Shown here in pieces: positions 7,198 through 14,230 of a stretch of DNA of 15,547 nt. The DNA is taken from positions 335-15,881 of the forward strand of contig DGZL01000102.1 in the NCBI GenBank assembly GCA_002398515.1, given 5' to 3'. Under the pieces are notes generated by a model. It was not told where the DNA came from and did not search any database. It saw only the letters and a program-made list of their open reading frames with translations. The translations under genes and the position numbers were made by a program. The stretch comes from Firmicutes bacterium UBA4981 (GTDB taxonomy: Bacteria; Bacillota; SHA-98; UBA4971). Every line of letters starts with the position of its first letter. Positions within the stretch are counted from its first letter, which is position 1.

Positions 7198-7968
7198 ATG
7201 AGGATTGCCGGCAGAGTGTTGAAATTGACAGGTTTCATAATCGGGTCAATAATAGGAAGCTTCCTGGGAGTATGTATCCACCGCATTCCTCGCGGAGAGT
7301 CGCCTGTTGCGCCAAGGTCGCACTGTCCCAAGTGTGGGGCTCAGCTTGGTGCGGCGGAGCTTATCCCGATAATCGGATATGTCTTCATATGGGGAAGGTG
7401 CAGACACTGCAGGGAGAGGGTGTCTGTTTTGTATCCCATACTGGAGGTCGGTTGCGGGTTACTGTCTGCGAGGGTCTTAGGCGCTGAGGGATTCACGTTG
7501 TCTGCGGTAAATTCGCTGATATTGATAAGTCTTGCTGTTGTAGCTGCAGGTATAGACTTTCAGCACAGGATCATACCTGATATCGTCACACTTCCTTGGA
7601 TGGCTGTAGGCCTAGTGATAGCCGCCTTTTCCGGGGGAATCCAAGGCGTCTTCAGTCGAGCGTTGGGCATTGTGGGCTGCGGAGGCCTGGTATTTCTCAT
7701 AGCGATCATAAGCCGCGGCGGAATGGGCGGCGGGGATGTAAAATTCATGGCTCTTATCGGTAGTTTTCTCGGAGTCCCGGGCGGGCTTACATCATTTGTC
7801 ATTGCCTGCGTCATTGGGGCCATAGTCGGAGTAATCCTCATTGTGTCAGGTATTAAGTCCCGGAAGGATGAAATTCCTTTTGGGCCGTTCATATCCTTGG
7901 GGACGATTATGGTGTGTGTTTTCGGCGAACGCCTTATTCCCATGGTGTTCCCGTGGCTTAGATTCTAA
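7198..7968 (+). CDS. pilD: Prepilin peptidase / N-methyltransferase PilD
   Basis: Inner-membrane aspartic protease (A24 family) that cleaves the pilin leader and methylates the new N-terminus. The 256-residue protein has the N-terminal methylase domain with IIGSFLGVCIHRIPRGES and four zinc cysteines, CPKC (43-46) and CRHC (68-71). The two catalytic aspartates are Asp120 (GIDFQHRIIPD) and Asp180 in GMGGGD. Several hydrophobic helices and a C-terminal PFGPFISLGT segment complete the family pattern. The start is uncertain: no good Shine-Dalgarno sequence precedes the ATG at 7198, an in-frame stop lies at 7183, and GTG 7216 or the adjacent TTG are alternatives that would trim only a few residues. 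It is separated from pilA by 238 bases, so it may have its own promoter or rely on read-through. Its substrate is presumably the upstream pilin. Confidence 0.94.
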   Translation: MRIAGRVLKLTGFIIGSIIGSFLGVCIHRIPRGESPVAPRSHCPKCGAQLGAAELIPIIGYVFIWGRCRHCRERVSVLYPILEVGCGLLSARVLGAEGFTLSAVNSLILISLAVVAAGIDFQHRIIPDIVTLPWMAVGLVIAAFSGGIQGVFSRALGIVGCGGLVFLIAIISRGGMGGGDVKFMALIGSFLGVPGGLTSFVIACVIGAIVGVILIVSGIKSRKDEIPFGPFISLGTIMVCVFGERLIPMVFPWLRF

Positions 7969-7995
7969 ATAAGGGAGGAGATTCTCTCGAAGAGG

Positions 7996-9084
7996 ATGTT
8001 GTCACTCGGCCGCTTCAAGCGGATTATCGGGCTTGATATCGGAACATGCCTTATTAAGGCAGTTGAAGCGAGAAAAGCCGGAGGCAGACTGGAGATTGTA
8101 AACTTCGGAGTATGCCCCACTCCGCAGGGAGTCATCAGTAACGGTAGAGTGATGGATCCTTCGGAGGTAGCTCTTGCGGTAAAAGAGGCTCTCAATGCAG
8201 GTGGCATCAGGGGCAGGGAAGTGTGCGCTGCAATATCGGGCGGAGAGGTTATCGTGAGGCACGTGTTCTGTCCGAAGATGCCCAGGGAGGAACTGGCTCA
8301 GGCAGTAAAATGGGAAGCAAGGGCATATGTTCCTTACCCTGTGGAGGAGGCAAGCATAGACTTTGATGTTGTCGGGTGTGGACACGATTCCCCTGACAGA
8401 CTGGAAGTTATGATTGTCGCTGCACCGAAGAGCCTTGTGGCAAGCCATGTAGAAACCATGGAGCTTGCAGGAGTCAAACCTCTCTTTCTGGATATTCAGC
8501 CAATTGCAATCTGTCGTGTGTTTTGTGGCGATGAAGCGGAAGGCTCACAGTTTTTCGTGGATATCGGAGGAGGCACAACAGATCTGGTGTATTCGGAACA
8601 AGGGGTCTTAAGGTTCACCCGCATCGTGAACATAGGCGGCAATACTTTCACCGAAGCAATTGTCCGTGCCAAGATGCAAGGCTTTATCCAAGCAGAAGAC
8701 TTGAAACGCAAGGTAAGCTTACTTGAGGCAGGCAAGGTCGAAGACGACGGCTGTGTTGATCCGGAGAGCATGGAAGTCCTGAGAGACGTGGCTGGAAAGC
8801 TTGCACTGGAAATAAGGCGATCTATAGACTACTGCAACGCCCAGGGTAGAGTGAGGACGAGAGGGCATTCGCCTATTAGTAAGGTTGTTCTGACAGGCGG
8901 GGGGTCGAACTTAGGCGGACTCAGGGAGTATCTGGAGGCAAGTTGCGGCCTGGAAGTGATGATAGGCGACCCTTTGAGTAACGTTACTTTCAACGCGAAT
9001 TCGCCTCTCGCGGATGACTTAGCAACCTACGGGACTTCACTTGCAGTCGCTATCGGACTTGCGCATCGAGGGGTGGATAGCTGA
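7996..9084 (+). CDS. pilM: Type IV pilus assembly ATPase-like protein PilM
   Basis: Actin-like (FtsA-related) cytoplasmic protein that binds the N-terminus of PilN and links the inner-membrane alignment complex to the motors. The 362 residues include the first phosphate loop IIGLDIGTCLIKAVE (10-24), the second DIGGGTTD (189-196) and the adenosine motif VVLTGGGSNLGGL (297-309), the standard actin-fold set. The segment PREELAQAVKWEARAYVPYPVEEASIDFDVV is typical of PilM. GGGAGGAG (about 7973-7980) lies 15 bases upstream of the ATG and a weaker AGAGG abuts it, so the start could shift by a codon to TTG 7999. Its TGA shares one base with the pilN ATG (TGATG), suggesting coupled translation of these binding partners. 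Confidence 0.94.
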   Translation: MLSLGRFKRIIGLDIGTCLIKAVEARKAGGRLEIVNFGVCPTPQGVISNGRVMDPSEVALAVKEALNAGGIRGREVCAAISGGEVIVRHVFCPKMPREELAQAVKWEARAYVPYPVEEASIDFDVVGCGHDSPDRLEVMIVAAPKSLVASHVETMELAGVKPLFLDIQPIAICRVFCGDEAEGSQFFVDIGGGTTDLVYSEQGVLRFTRIVNIGGNTFTEAIVRAKMQGFIQAEDLKRKVSLLEAGKVEDDGCVDPESMEVLRDVAGKLALEIRRSIDYCNAQGRVRTRGHSPISKVVLTGGGSNLGGLREYLEASCGLEVMIGDPLSNVTFNANSPLADDLATYGTSLAVAIGLAHRGVDS

Positions 9085-9632
9085 TGAAGGGGGTAGACCT
9101 GCTTCCACAGGAAGTTACGAAACCCAGACGCCCTGCGTTATTCAGTGTCACAGCTCTTGTAATCATATCGCTTTTTGTGCTTCTGGTGTCCTTTCTCTAC
9201 ACTGCCAAGACCGGGGAGCTGAATAGGGCGAAGGAAGCCCTTTCCATCCTGGAGTCTGACTTCGCGGGCTTTGCATGGGTCGAGGAGGAACTAATCAAGA
9301 CCGGGAAACGGAAGAAAGATATCGAGTCCAAGCTTGAACTGGCCAGGAAGGAGACGGAGAATCATCTTCCTTTGGATGAAATCTTAAGGGACTTGCCTGG
9401 CTTGATGCCGCAAGGAGTGCGCCTGACACGGTTGTCACTGGCGGATGAAGGCAGGGTGCTGTTTTATGCAGAGACCACTGCGCTTTCTCGAGCAGCCGGG
9501 CTTGGGGTTTCTCTGGAACAGTCCGGCATGTTCCATGATGTCAAGTTGCTGAAGATCACAAGAGTCAATGAGGTAGACGGGATTTACAAGTTGGAGGCAA
9601 CAGGGAAGTTGTCGCCTATAGGAGGCGGCTAG
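9084..9632 (+). CDS. pilN: Type IV pilus inner-membrane assembly protein PilN
   Basis: Bitopic membrane protein whose short cytoplasmic N-terminus carries the PilM-docking motif, here VDLLPQE (residues 4-10, equivalent to the usual INLLP). A single membrane helix spans about 18-40, followed by a coiled-coil segment (about 42-95) and a small ferredoxin-like periplasmic domain containing LPGLMPQGVRLTRLSL. The 182 residues match the family. It sits between pilM and pilO, overlapping pilM by one base, and its last glycine codons contain the ribosome site of pilO. PilN sequences diverge strongly, so the call rests on the motif, topology and gene order together. Confidence 0.9.
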   Translation: MKGVDLLPQEVTKPRRPALFSVTALVIISLFVLLVSFLYTAKTGELNRAKEALSILESDFAGFAWVEEELIKTGKRKKDIESKLELARKETENHLPLDEILRDLPGLMPQGVRLTRLSLADEGRVLFYAETTALSRAAGLGVSLEQSGMFHDVKLLKITRVNEVDGIYKLEATGKLSPIGGG

Positions 9633-9634
9633 AC

Positions 9635-10213
9635 ATGGCGATCTTACAGAAACTGACTGAAAAGCGGCTGCTGACCTTGATAATATGCTTGGTCATCATA
9701 GGATGGATTTTGCAAAGGGTTGTCTTTGTGCCTATGTCCATGGAATTGGACGGCATAAGGACTGAAACTTCCGCTATCACTCAAAAGATAGCCGCGTTGC
9801 CTGTTATGGTTCATGATCTCCGACGTATGAGAGATGATTACGCCCAAGCTGTATCTGCCCTGGAGAGTATTAACTCTCGGGTAACCTCGGAGGCGGCACT
9901 ACCATACTTCATCCGGGAGCTGGAAGATGTATCAAAACAAGCAGGGACAAACATATCAAGTGTATCTATGGGGACTCTGGCTGCCGGGTCTTATTATTCC
10001 AGGACTCCCATGACTATAACCTTCCAAGGATCTTACCGGCAAGTGGAACGCTTCATCCAGGGGCTGGCGAAGCTGGAACGCGCGGTTAGCGTGAGCGACT
10101 TGCGTCTGGAATCGCCGGGCTTCACCGAGCATGAGGACACCGGCAATGAACACGTCCTTGACGCAGTTCTTTCCCTGGTTGTCTATGTAGTCCCCAAAGG
10201 TGGTGACAGCTAA
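9635..10213 (+). CDS. pilO: Type IV pilus inner-membrane assembly protein PilO
   Basis: Partner of PilN in the periplasmic ring of the alignment complex. The 192-residue protein has a short basic N-terminus, one membrane helix at about 11-31, a coiled coil (about 35-75) and a C-terminal domain with LPYFIRELEDVSKQAGTNISSVSMG and ITFQGSYRQVERFIQGLAKLERAVSVSDLRLE, the pattern of Pfam PilO. The ATG is 2 bases after the pilN stop, with GGAGG (9621-9625) 9 bases upstream inside pilN. Its TAA shares one base with the next ATG (TAATG). Position in the M-N-O-P order strengthens the call. Confidence 0.91.
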   Translation: MAILQKLTEKRLLTLIICLVIIGWILQRVVFVPMSMELDGIRTETSAITQKIAALPVMVHDLRRMRDDYAQAVSALESINSRVTSEAALPYFIRELEDVSKQAGTNISSVSMGTLAAGSYYSRTPMTITFQGSYRQVERFIQGLAKLERAVSVSDLRLESPGFTEHEDTGNEHVLDAVLSLVVYVVPKGGDS

Positions 10214-11124
10214 TGCCCGGACGGCGTTTTTCGGGTTTTGACATTAGGGCCGGGGTTATCGCGCTTATAGCGATAGTCGCTGTGTCAACCTGCGTTTGGC
10301 TGACAACGCAGATGAAGCCTGCATCTCAGCAAACAGCCGGAAGTCTGCAAGGGGCGACTGCACCTTCTGTTCAGCCTGAGGGGCTCACGGATCCGCTTCC
10401 CCAGGTGACCACAGAACACAAACAAGAGGCTCCTATGACTTTTGCTGCAAAGAAAAAGGGTGTCTTTGTCCCTGATTGGCCCATAAGGCCCAGAGAAGAC
10501 AAGAAAGATATTAACGGCTCTGTTGAAATCACTGATTTCGTGCCTGAAACATTGTCTCCGGTACCTACAACACAACCTGTCGCGGATGAGAATTGTCTTG
10601 AGGATACAGAAAGACAGTCTGTATCTGAGATTAGCCACAGGGAGGACGCCGGATCAGAAGACAGCAGTGAGGACGCTGAATCACAAGGCGTCAGGAAGGA
10701 GCCTGAGTCGGAAGGCATCCGGGGGGACGCTGGATTAGACGCCATTGTACCTGAAGCCGAAAGTGTCCGGGAAGAACCCGAAAAAACGGATATCCTGACT
10801 CAGGATGTACCTCCTGAGCCCGAGGCGCGCGAAATGGAGACTACTATAGAATGGCAGACTAACGGAGATGCAGTCGGAGACGACGAAGCAAAGGAACAAG
10901 AACCACAATCTGCGGTGGATCCTCCGAAATTGTTCGTAAGTGGGATTATCGTGTCTGACGATGCGTCTTACGCAATTGTAAAGACGTCTACTTCCAGCGT
11001 AATAGTGCAACCCGGAGATGAAATCGAAGGCGCGACGGTAAAGTCTGTTGAGGGGAAAGCTGTCGTTGTCGTGAAGCAGAATGAGGAGTTTGTGCTTGAA
11101 CTAGGCGGAGGGGGAGAATCATGA
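10213..11124 (+). CDS. PilP/GspC-like connector with long acidic linker
   Basis: Probable link between the PilN-PilO ring and the secretin. The 303 residues divide into a short basic cytoplasmic tail, one membrane helix (about 13-31), a long low-complexity region (about 35-235) rich in Glu, Asp, Pro and Ser, and a compact C-terminal domain (about 238-298). That domain, GIIVSDDASYAIVK...SVIVQPGDEIEGATVKSVEGKAVVVVKQNEEFVLEL, has the small beta pattern of the GspC homology region and PilP: a repeated G-x-I/V strand, VxxGDxIxGxxVxxI, then a closing hydrophobic strand. Unlike classical PilP, it has a membrane anchor rather than a lipobox, as in GspC. It overlaps pilO by one base and pilQ by four. 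The acidic part, strongest at 125-235, contains degenerate repeats around SEDAESQGVRKEPESEGIRGD. The role is inferred from domain pattern and gene order; the protein could equally be named GspC-like. Confidence 0.75.
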   Translation: MPGRRFSGFDIRAGVIALIAIVAVSTCVWLTTQMKPASQQTAGSLQGATAPSVQPEGLTDPLPQVTTEHKQEAPMTFAAKKKGVFVPDWPIRPREDKKDINGSVEITDFVPETLSPVPTTQPVADENCLEDTERQSVSEISHREDAGSEDSSEDAESQGVRKEPESEGIRGDAGLDAIVPEAESVREEPEKTDILTQDVPPEPEAREMETTIEWQTNGDAVGDDEAKEQEPQSAVDPPKLFVSGIIVSDDASYAIVKTSTSSVIVQPGDEIEGATVKSVEGKAVVVVKQNEEFVLELGGGGES

Positions 11125-12413
11125 TGAACGGAGCAAGGGGCGCCAAATGTACTAGACTTATCGCCTTAGTCTTTCTGTTGGCATTTGCAGCGTCGAACAC
11201 GGGCTTTGTCTCTTTGGCGGCAGGCGAGGGGTCTTTGGGCCGCCCTGTCACAATTGAGCTCAAAGGCGCTGATGTAAGGGACGTCTTGAAGATCCTGGCA
11301 GAACTAGGTAATGTCAATATCGTTTCCGACCCTTCTGTGCGGGGCGAGATCTCACTTTCTCTGAAGGAAGTCCCTATAGCTGATGCAGTTGAGCTGGTGA
11401 CAAGGGCTACAGGGCTTGCCTACAGGCATGTGGGAAACACTCTTGTAGTGGGGCTGCCGGATAGGTTCAAGTCAGGGTTCGATCATATTGAAACCAGGGT
11501 TTTCAAGCTTGATTACGCGTCCCCTGAAGATATGAAGGACGCGCTGAAACTCGTAGTTCCCCCGGACAAGATTCAACTGGATTCGCGCACAAACTCTGTT
11601 ATAGTAACAGGGGTATCCGTTGAGCTTGGCGAAGCAGAAAAGATTGTCCGAAAACTCGATGTCCCCATTCCCATGGTGCGAATTGATGCAAGGCTTGAAG
11701 AAATTGCACAAGACGCATTAGACCAGTTTGGAATCAGCTTTCAGGAAATGGGAGAGTATGGCGGATTCGGAAAAGTATACATAAGGACAGACCCGACGAC
11801 CGGAGTTTTCCAAGGTCTTTCCCTTGCAGTGGGCGCGTTCTTGAAGATGTTGGAGGATTCCGGGAAGGCTGTGACGATTGCCAGGCCGAGCACAACTACG
11901 CTTGACGGGACGGAAGCCAGGGTATTCATAGGTGACAAGATACCTGTGATCATATCTGAGCAGGGCGGTGAGACTAAATCCGTATCTTTCATCGAGGCCG
12001 GAGTCAAACTGGTCATAACGCCTCGGGTGAACAGAGACGGCCTCATAACAGTAAGAATACGGCCTGAGGTGTCGTCGATTCTGGGGACGGACCAGACCCA
12101 AGGGTTCCCCCATGTAAGAACCAGAGAAGCTGACCTTGTGGCCACTGTTCGTGACGGCGAGACTATTGCCATAGCAGGTCTCCTGCAGCGTGAGGAGATA
12201 GAGAACATCATGAAGCTTCCCATCCTCGGGGATCTTCCCCTATTGGGGCTGCTTTTCCAAAGCAGGAAGCTTGACACTAAAGAGACGGAGATGGTCATAT
12301 TCGTGACACCACGCATAGTGACAGTGGACGACGAGGACTCATCACATCTTGACTACTTTGATGATGAATACAATATACATTTAGAGGGGTCAGAGGACAA
12401 TGATGAAGAATAG
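11121..12413 (+). CDS. pilQ: Type IV pilus secretin PilQ (short form)
   Basis: Secretin that would form the gated channel through which the pilus crosses an outer membrane. The 430 residues comprise a signal peptide (about 1-34, basic start, LIALVFLLAFAA core), an STN/N0 domain (42-95, VTIELKGADVRDVLKILAELGNVNIV), a secretin N1 domain (124-181, with DSRTNSVIVTG) and the C-terminal secretin domain (about 185-400). The last shows ARPSTTTLDGTEARVFIGDKIPVI, GVKLVITPRV and READLVATVRDGETIAIAGLL...LPILGDLPLLGLLF, ending MVIFVTPRIV, which are hallmark secretin strings. It lacks AMIN domains and extra N repeats, so it is shorter than typical PilQ (often 600 or more residues). A 30-residue acidic tail (401-430) follows the channel domain. 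The start overlaps the upstream stop as ATGA; a second ATG adjoins it. The last 14 bases overlap pepQ. Confidence 0.93.
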   Translation: MMNGARGAKCTRLIALVFLLAFAASNTGFVSLAAGEGSLGRPVTIELKGADVRDVLKILAELGNVNIVSDPSVRGEISLSLKEVPIADAVELVTRATGLAYRHVGNTLVVGLPDRFKSGFDHIETRVFKLDYASPEDMKDALKLVVPPDKIQLDSRTNSVIVTGVSVELGEAEKIVRKLDVPIPMVRIDARLEEIAQDALDQFGISFQEMGEYGGFGKVYIRTDPTTGVFQGLSLAVGAFLKMLEDSGKAVTIARPSTTTLDGTEARVFIGDKIPVIISEQGGETKSVSFIEAGVKLVITPRVNRDGLITVRIRPEVSSILGTDQTQGFPHVRTREADLVATVRDGETIAIAGLLQREEIENIMKLPILGDLPLLGLLFQSRKLDTKETEMVIFVTPRIVTVDDEDSSHLDYFDDEYNIHLEGSEDNDEE

Positions 12414-13470
12414 ACTGGTTGCGCTTCGAGAACGGTTGTCGCCTGCAGGAATTGACGGGCTTCTCATCACAAGGCCTGAGAACAGACGTTACATAACCGG
12501 GTTTACAGGCTCTGCGGGAGTCGTTGTGGTTTCCCGAGACCATGCCTGTTTCGTTACGGATTTTCGATATGTTGAGCAAGCTACCTATCAAGCGCCTGAA
12601 TTTCGCGTCATCGAACACGGGCTGAAGTTGGCGGACAGTCTGAGAGATATAGCGGAAGAAGCAGGTATCAGCAGGTTGGGATTTGAGAAAGATGTAATCA
12701 CGTATAAGCAACATGAGACCTTTTCGTCCGCTCTTGCCGGAATAGAGCTCGTGCCTACTGAAGGTTTGGTTGAGACGCAGCGCGCGGTAAAGGACGAGAG
12801 TGAGATCGAGGCGATTCGCCGGGCGGAGGCTATAGGAGATGCTGCCTTTTCTCATGTTCTTGACATAATCAAACCGGGAATGACTGAAATCGACGTAGCC
12901 CTTGAGATAGAATGGTTCATGAGGAAGAATGGCGCAGAAGGTATTGGGTTTGATGTAATCGTCGCATCAGGAGAACGCGGAGCCATGCCCCATGGAGTCG
13001 CGTCTTCAAAGAAACTGGCCGAAGGGGAGCTTGTGGTTATGGACTTCGGCGCAGTCTATCATGGCTACAGGGGCGATATGACTCGCACTGTTTCGCTGGG
13101 GAAGGCTTCTCCCGAGCAGCGTCGGCTTTACGACATTGTCCTTCGCGCCCAGGAAGCTGCCTTGGAAGGGATTGTTCCGGGGAAGACCGGCCAGGAAATA
13201 GACGGCCTGGCCAGGAAGGTCATAGAGGAAGCAGGATACGGTGATAACTTCGGCCATGGACTGGGTCACGGAGTAGGTCTTGCCATTCATGAAGAGCCAA
13301 GGCTTTCTGTTACCGCCACGGAAGAACTCCGTTCGGGGATGGTGGTCACAGTTGAGCCAGGCATATATGTTCCGGGTTTTGCAGGTGTCAGGATTGAGGA
13401 TCTTGTCGTAGTTGGGGAAAGCGGAATCAGAAATCTGACAAGCTCACCTAAAGAGCTTATAGAACTCTGA
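12400..13470 (+). CDS. pepQ: Xaa-Pro aminopeptidase/dipeptidase (M24B family)
   Basis: Cytoplasmic metallopeptidase that cleaves peptides at Xaa-Pro bonds, probably for peptide turnover. The 356 residues have a creatinase-type N-terminal domain (1-125, with RPENRRYITGFTGSAG) and a pita-bread catalytic domain. All five metal ligands are present: Asp215 (VVMDFGA), Asp226 (RGDMTRT), His290 (HGLGHGVGLAIHEEP), Glu319 (VEPGIY) and Glu333 (VRIEDLV). Whether it acts as an aminopeptidase or a dipeptidase cannot be read from sequence. The ATG at 12400 lies inside pilQ; a second ATG at 12403 is better spaced from GAGG (12393-12396). Close linkage to efp is a common Bacillota arrangement. The overlap with pilQ means it probably shares the pilus transcript. 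Confidence 0.94.
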   Translation: MMKNRLVALRERLSPAGIDGLLITRPENRRYITGFTGSAGVVVVSRDHACFVTDFRYVEQATYQAPEFRVIEHGLKLADSLRDIAEEAGISRLGFEKDVITYKQHETFSSALAGIELVPTEGLVETQRAVKDESEIEAIRRAEAIGDAAFSHVLDIIKPGMTEIDVALEIEWFMRKNGAEGIGFDVIVASGERGAMPHGVASSKKLAEGELVVMDFGAVYHGYRGDMTRTVSLGKASPEQRRLYDIVLRAQEAALEGIVPGKTGQEIDGLARKVIEEAGYGDNFGHGLGHGVGLAIHEEPRLSVTATEELRSGMVVTVEPGIYVPGFAGVRIEDLVVVGESGIRNLTSSPKELIEL

Positions 13471-13490
13471 TATTAGCTTCCTTTGTGTAT

Positions 13491-13520
13491 CTTAAGGTCT
13501 GCGTAGGAGCTGACCTTAGG
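13491..13520 (+). promoter_or_regulatory. Stem-loop in the pepQ-efp gap
   Basis: CTTAAGGTC (13491-13499) pairs with GACCTTAGG (13512-13520) in a 9-bp stem with one T-G wobble and a 12-base loop. It starts 20 bases after the pepQ stop. No T-run follows, so termination is not clear; it could be a 3' mRNA-stabilising hairpin or part of the efp leader. The remaining gap to the efp ribosome site shows no convincing promoter. Confidence 0.35.
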
Positions 13521-13605
13521 CTATTTATGAGTCATCAGATATTTGGAGAGTCGAAAGGACAATCTAGGTTTGAAGCGAAATATGAGATGTCTGGGTTGTT
13601 CATAC

Positions 13606-13622
13606 GGGAGGTGGTTATGTGA
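13606..13622 (+). promoter_or_regulatory. efp ribosome-binding site and overlapping AUG-UGA start-stop
   Basis: GGGAGG (13606-13611) lies 7 bases before the GTG at 13619, which opens the efp frame. An out-of-frame ATG at 13617 is followed immediately by TGA (13620-13622), so ribosomes starting at the ATG would stop at once. The GTG is therefore the only start in reach that makes EF-P. Confidence 0.7.
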
Positions 13623-14176
13623 TTTCAACTAACGATTTTCGTACAGGTCTCACTATTGAGCTTGACGGGGAGGTTTATGCGGTTGTTGATTTCCAACATG
13701 TAAAGCCCGGAAAAGGGTCTGCATTTGTCCGGTCAAAACTAAGAAACGTCAAGACCGGTTTTACCATAGAGCGGACATTCCGCGCAGGCGAAAAAGTCCC
13801 CAGAGCTCATATAGAGTACCGTGAGATGCAGTTCCTCTATAGCTCAGGTGAAGATAATTTCTTCATGGACACCTCTACATATGAACAGATTAATCTCAAT
13901 GACGAGAAGCTAGGAGATAATAAGAAATACCTTAAGGAAAACATGGTAATCGGTGTTCAGGTGTACGAAGGAGCTCCCATAGGAGTTGAACTTCCCAACT
14001 CTGTAGAGCTTGCTGTTACAGATACAGATCCGGGCCTACGTGGTGACACTGCAAGCGGTGGGACCAAGCCGGCTACCCTTGAAACCGGCGCAGTGGTGCA
14101 GGTGCCTCTCTTTGTAAGCATCGGAGATGTAATAAGGGTGGACACACGAACCGGTCAGTATCTGGAGAGAGCTTAA
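13619..14176 (+). CDS. efp: Translation elongation factor P
   Basis: Binds stalled ribosomes between the P and E sites and speeds peptide-bond formation at consecutive prolines. The 185 residues are normal and show three beta domains: KOW-like (1-65), OB (66-128) and a C-terminal OB (129-185). The tip loop HVKPGKGSAFVRSK places Lys32 where post-translational modification occurs in the family; the sequence is closest to the Bacillota type. The C-terminal signature around VQVPLFVSIGDVIRVDTRTGQYLERA is intact. No modification enzyme (epmA/epmB, earP or ymfI type) is visible here. Start is a GTG with a strong ribosome site. It lies 148 bases after pepQ and converges with the exporter gene 54 bases downstream. 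Confidence 0.97.
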   Translation: MISTNDFRTGLTIELDGEVYAVVDFQHVKPGKGSAFVRSKLRNVKTGFTIERTFRAGEKVPRAHIEYREMQFLYSSGEDNFFMDTSTYEQINLNDEKLGDNKKYLKENMVIGVQVYEGAPIGVELPNSVELAVTDTDPGLRGDTASGGTKPATLETGAVVQVPLFVSIGDVIRVDTRTGQYLERA

Positions 14177-14230
14177 CCTATACTTGAATTGCTGCCATTG
14201 TGATATTGATTTTAGTGGTTTCCACCGGAG

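Noticed and set aside
11741..12316. Minus-strand frame of 191 codons inside pilQ
   Set aside because: Shadow of the secretin coding sequence; low-complexity composition and no ribosome site.
2425..12413. Type II secretion system instead of type IV pilus
   Set aside because: The presence of pilT, with AVRNLIRE, and of pilM-pilN-pilO favours a retractable type IV pilus; only the GspC-like anchor and single pilin recall type II secretion.
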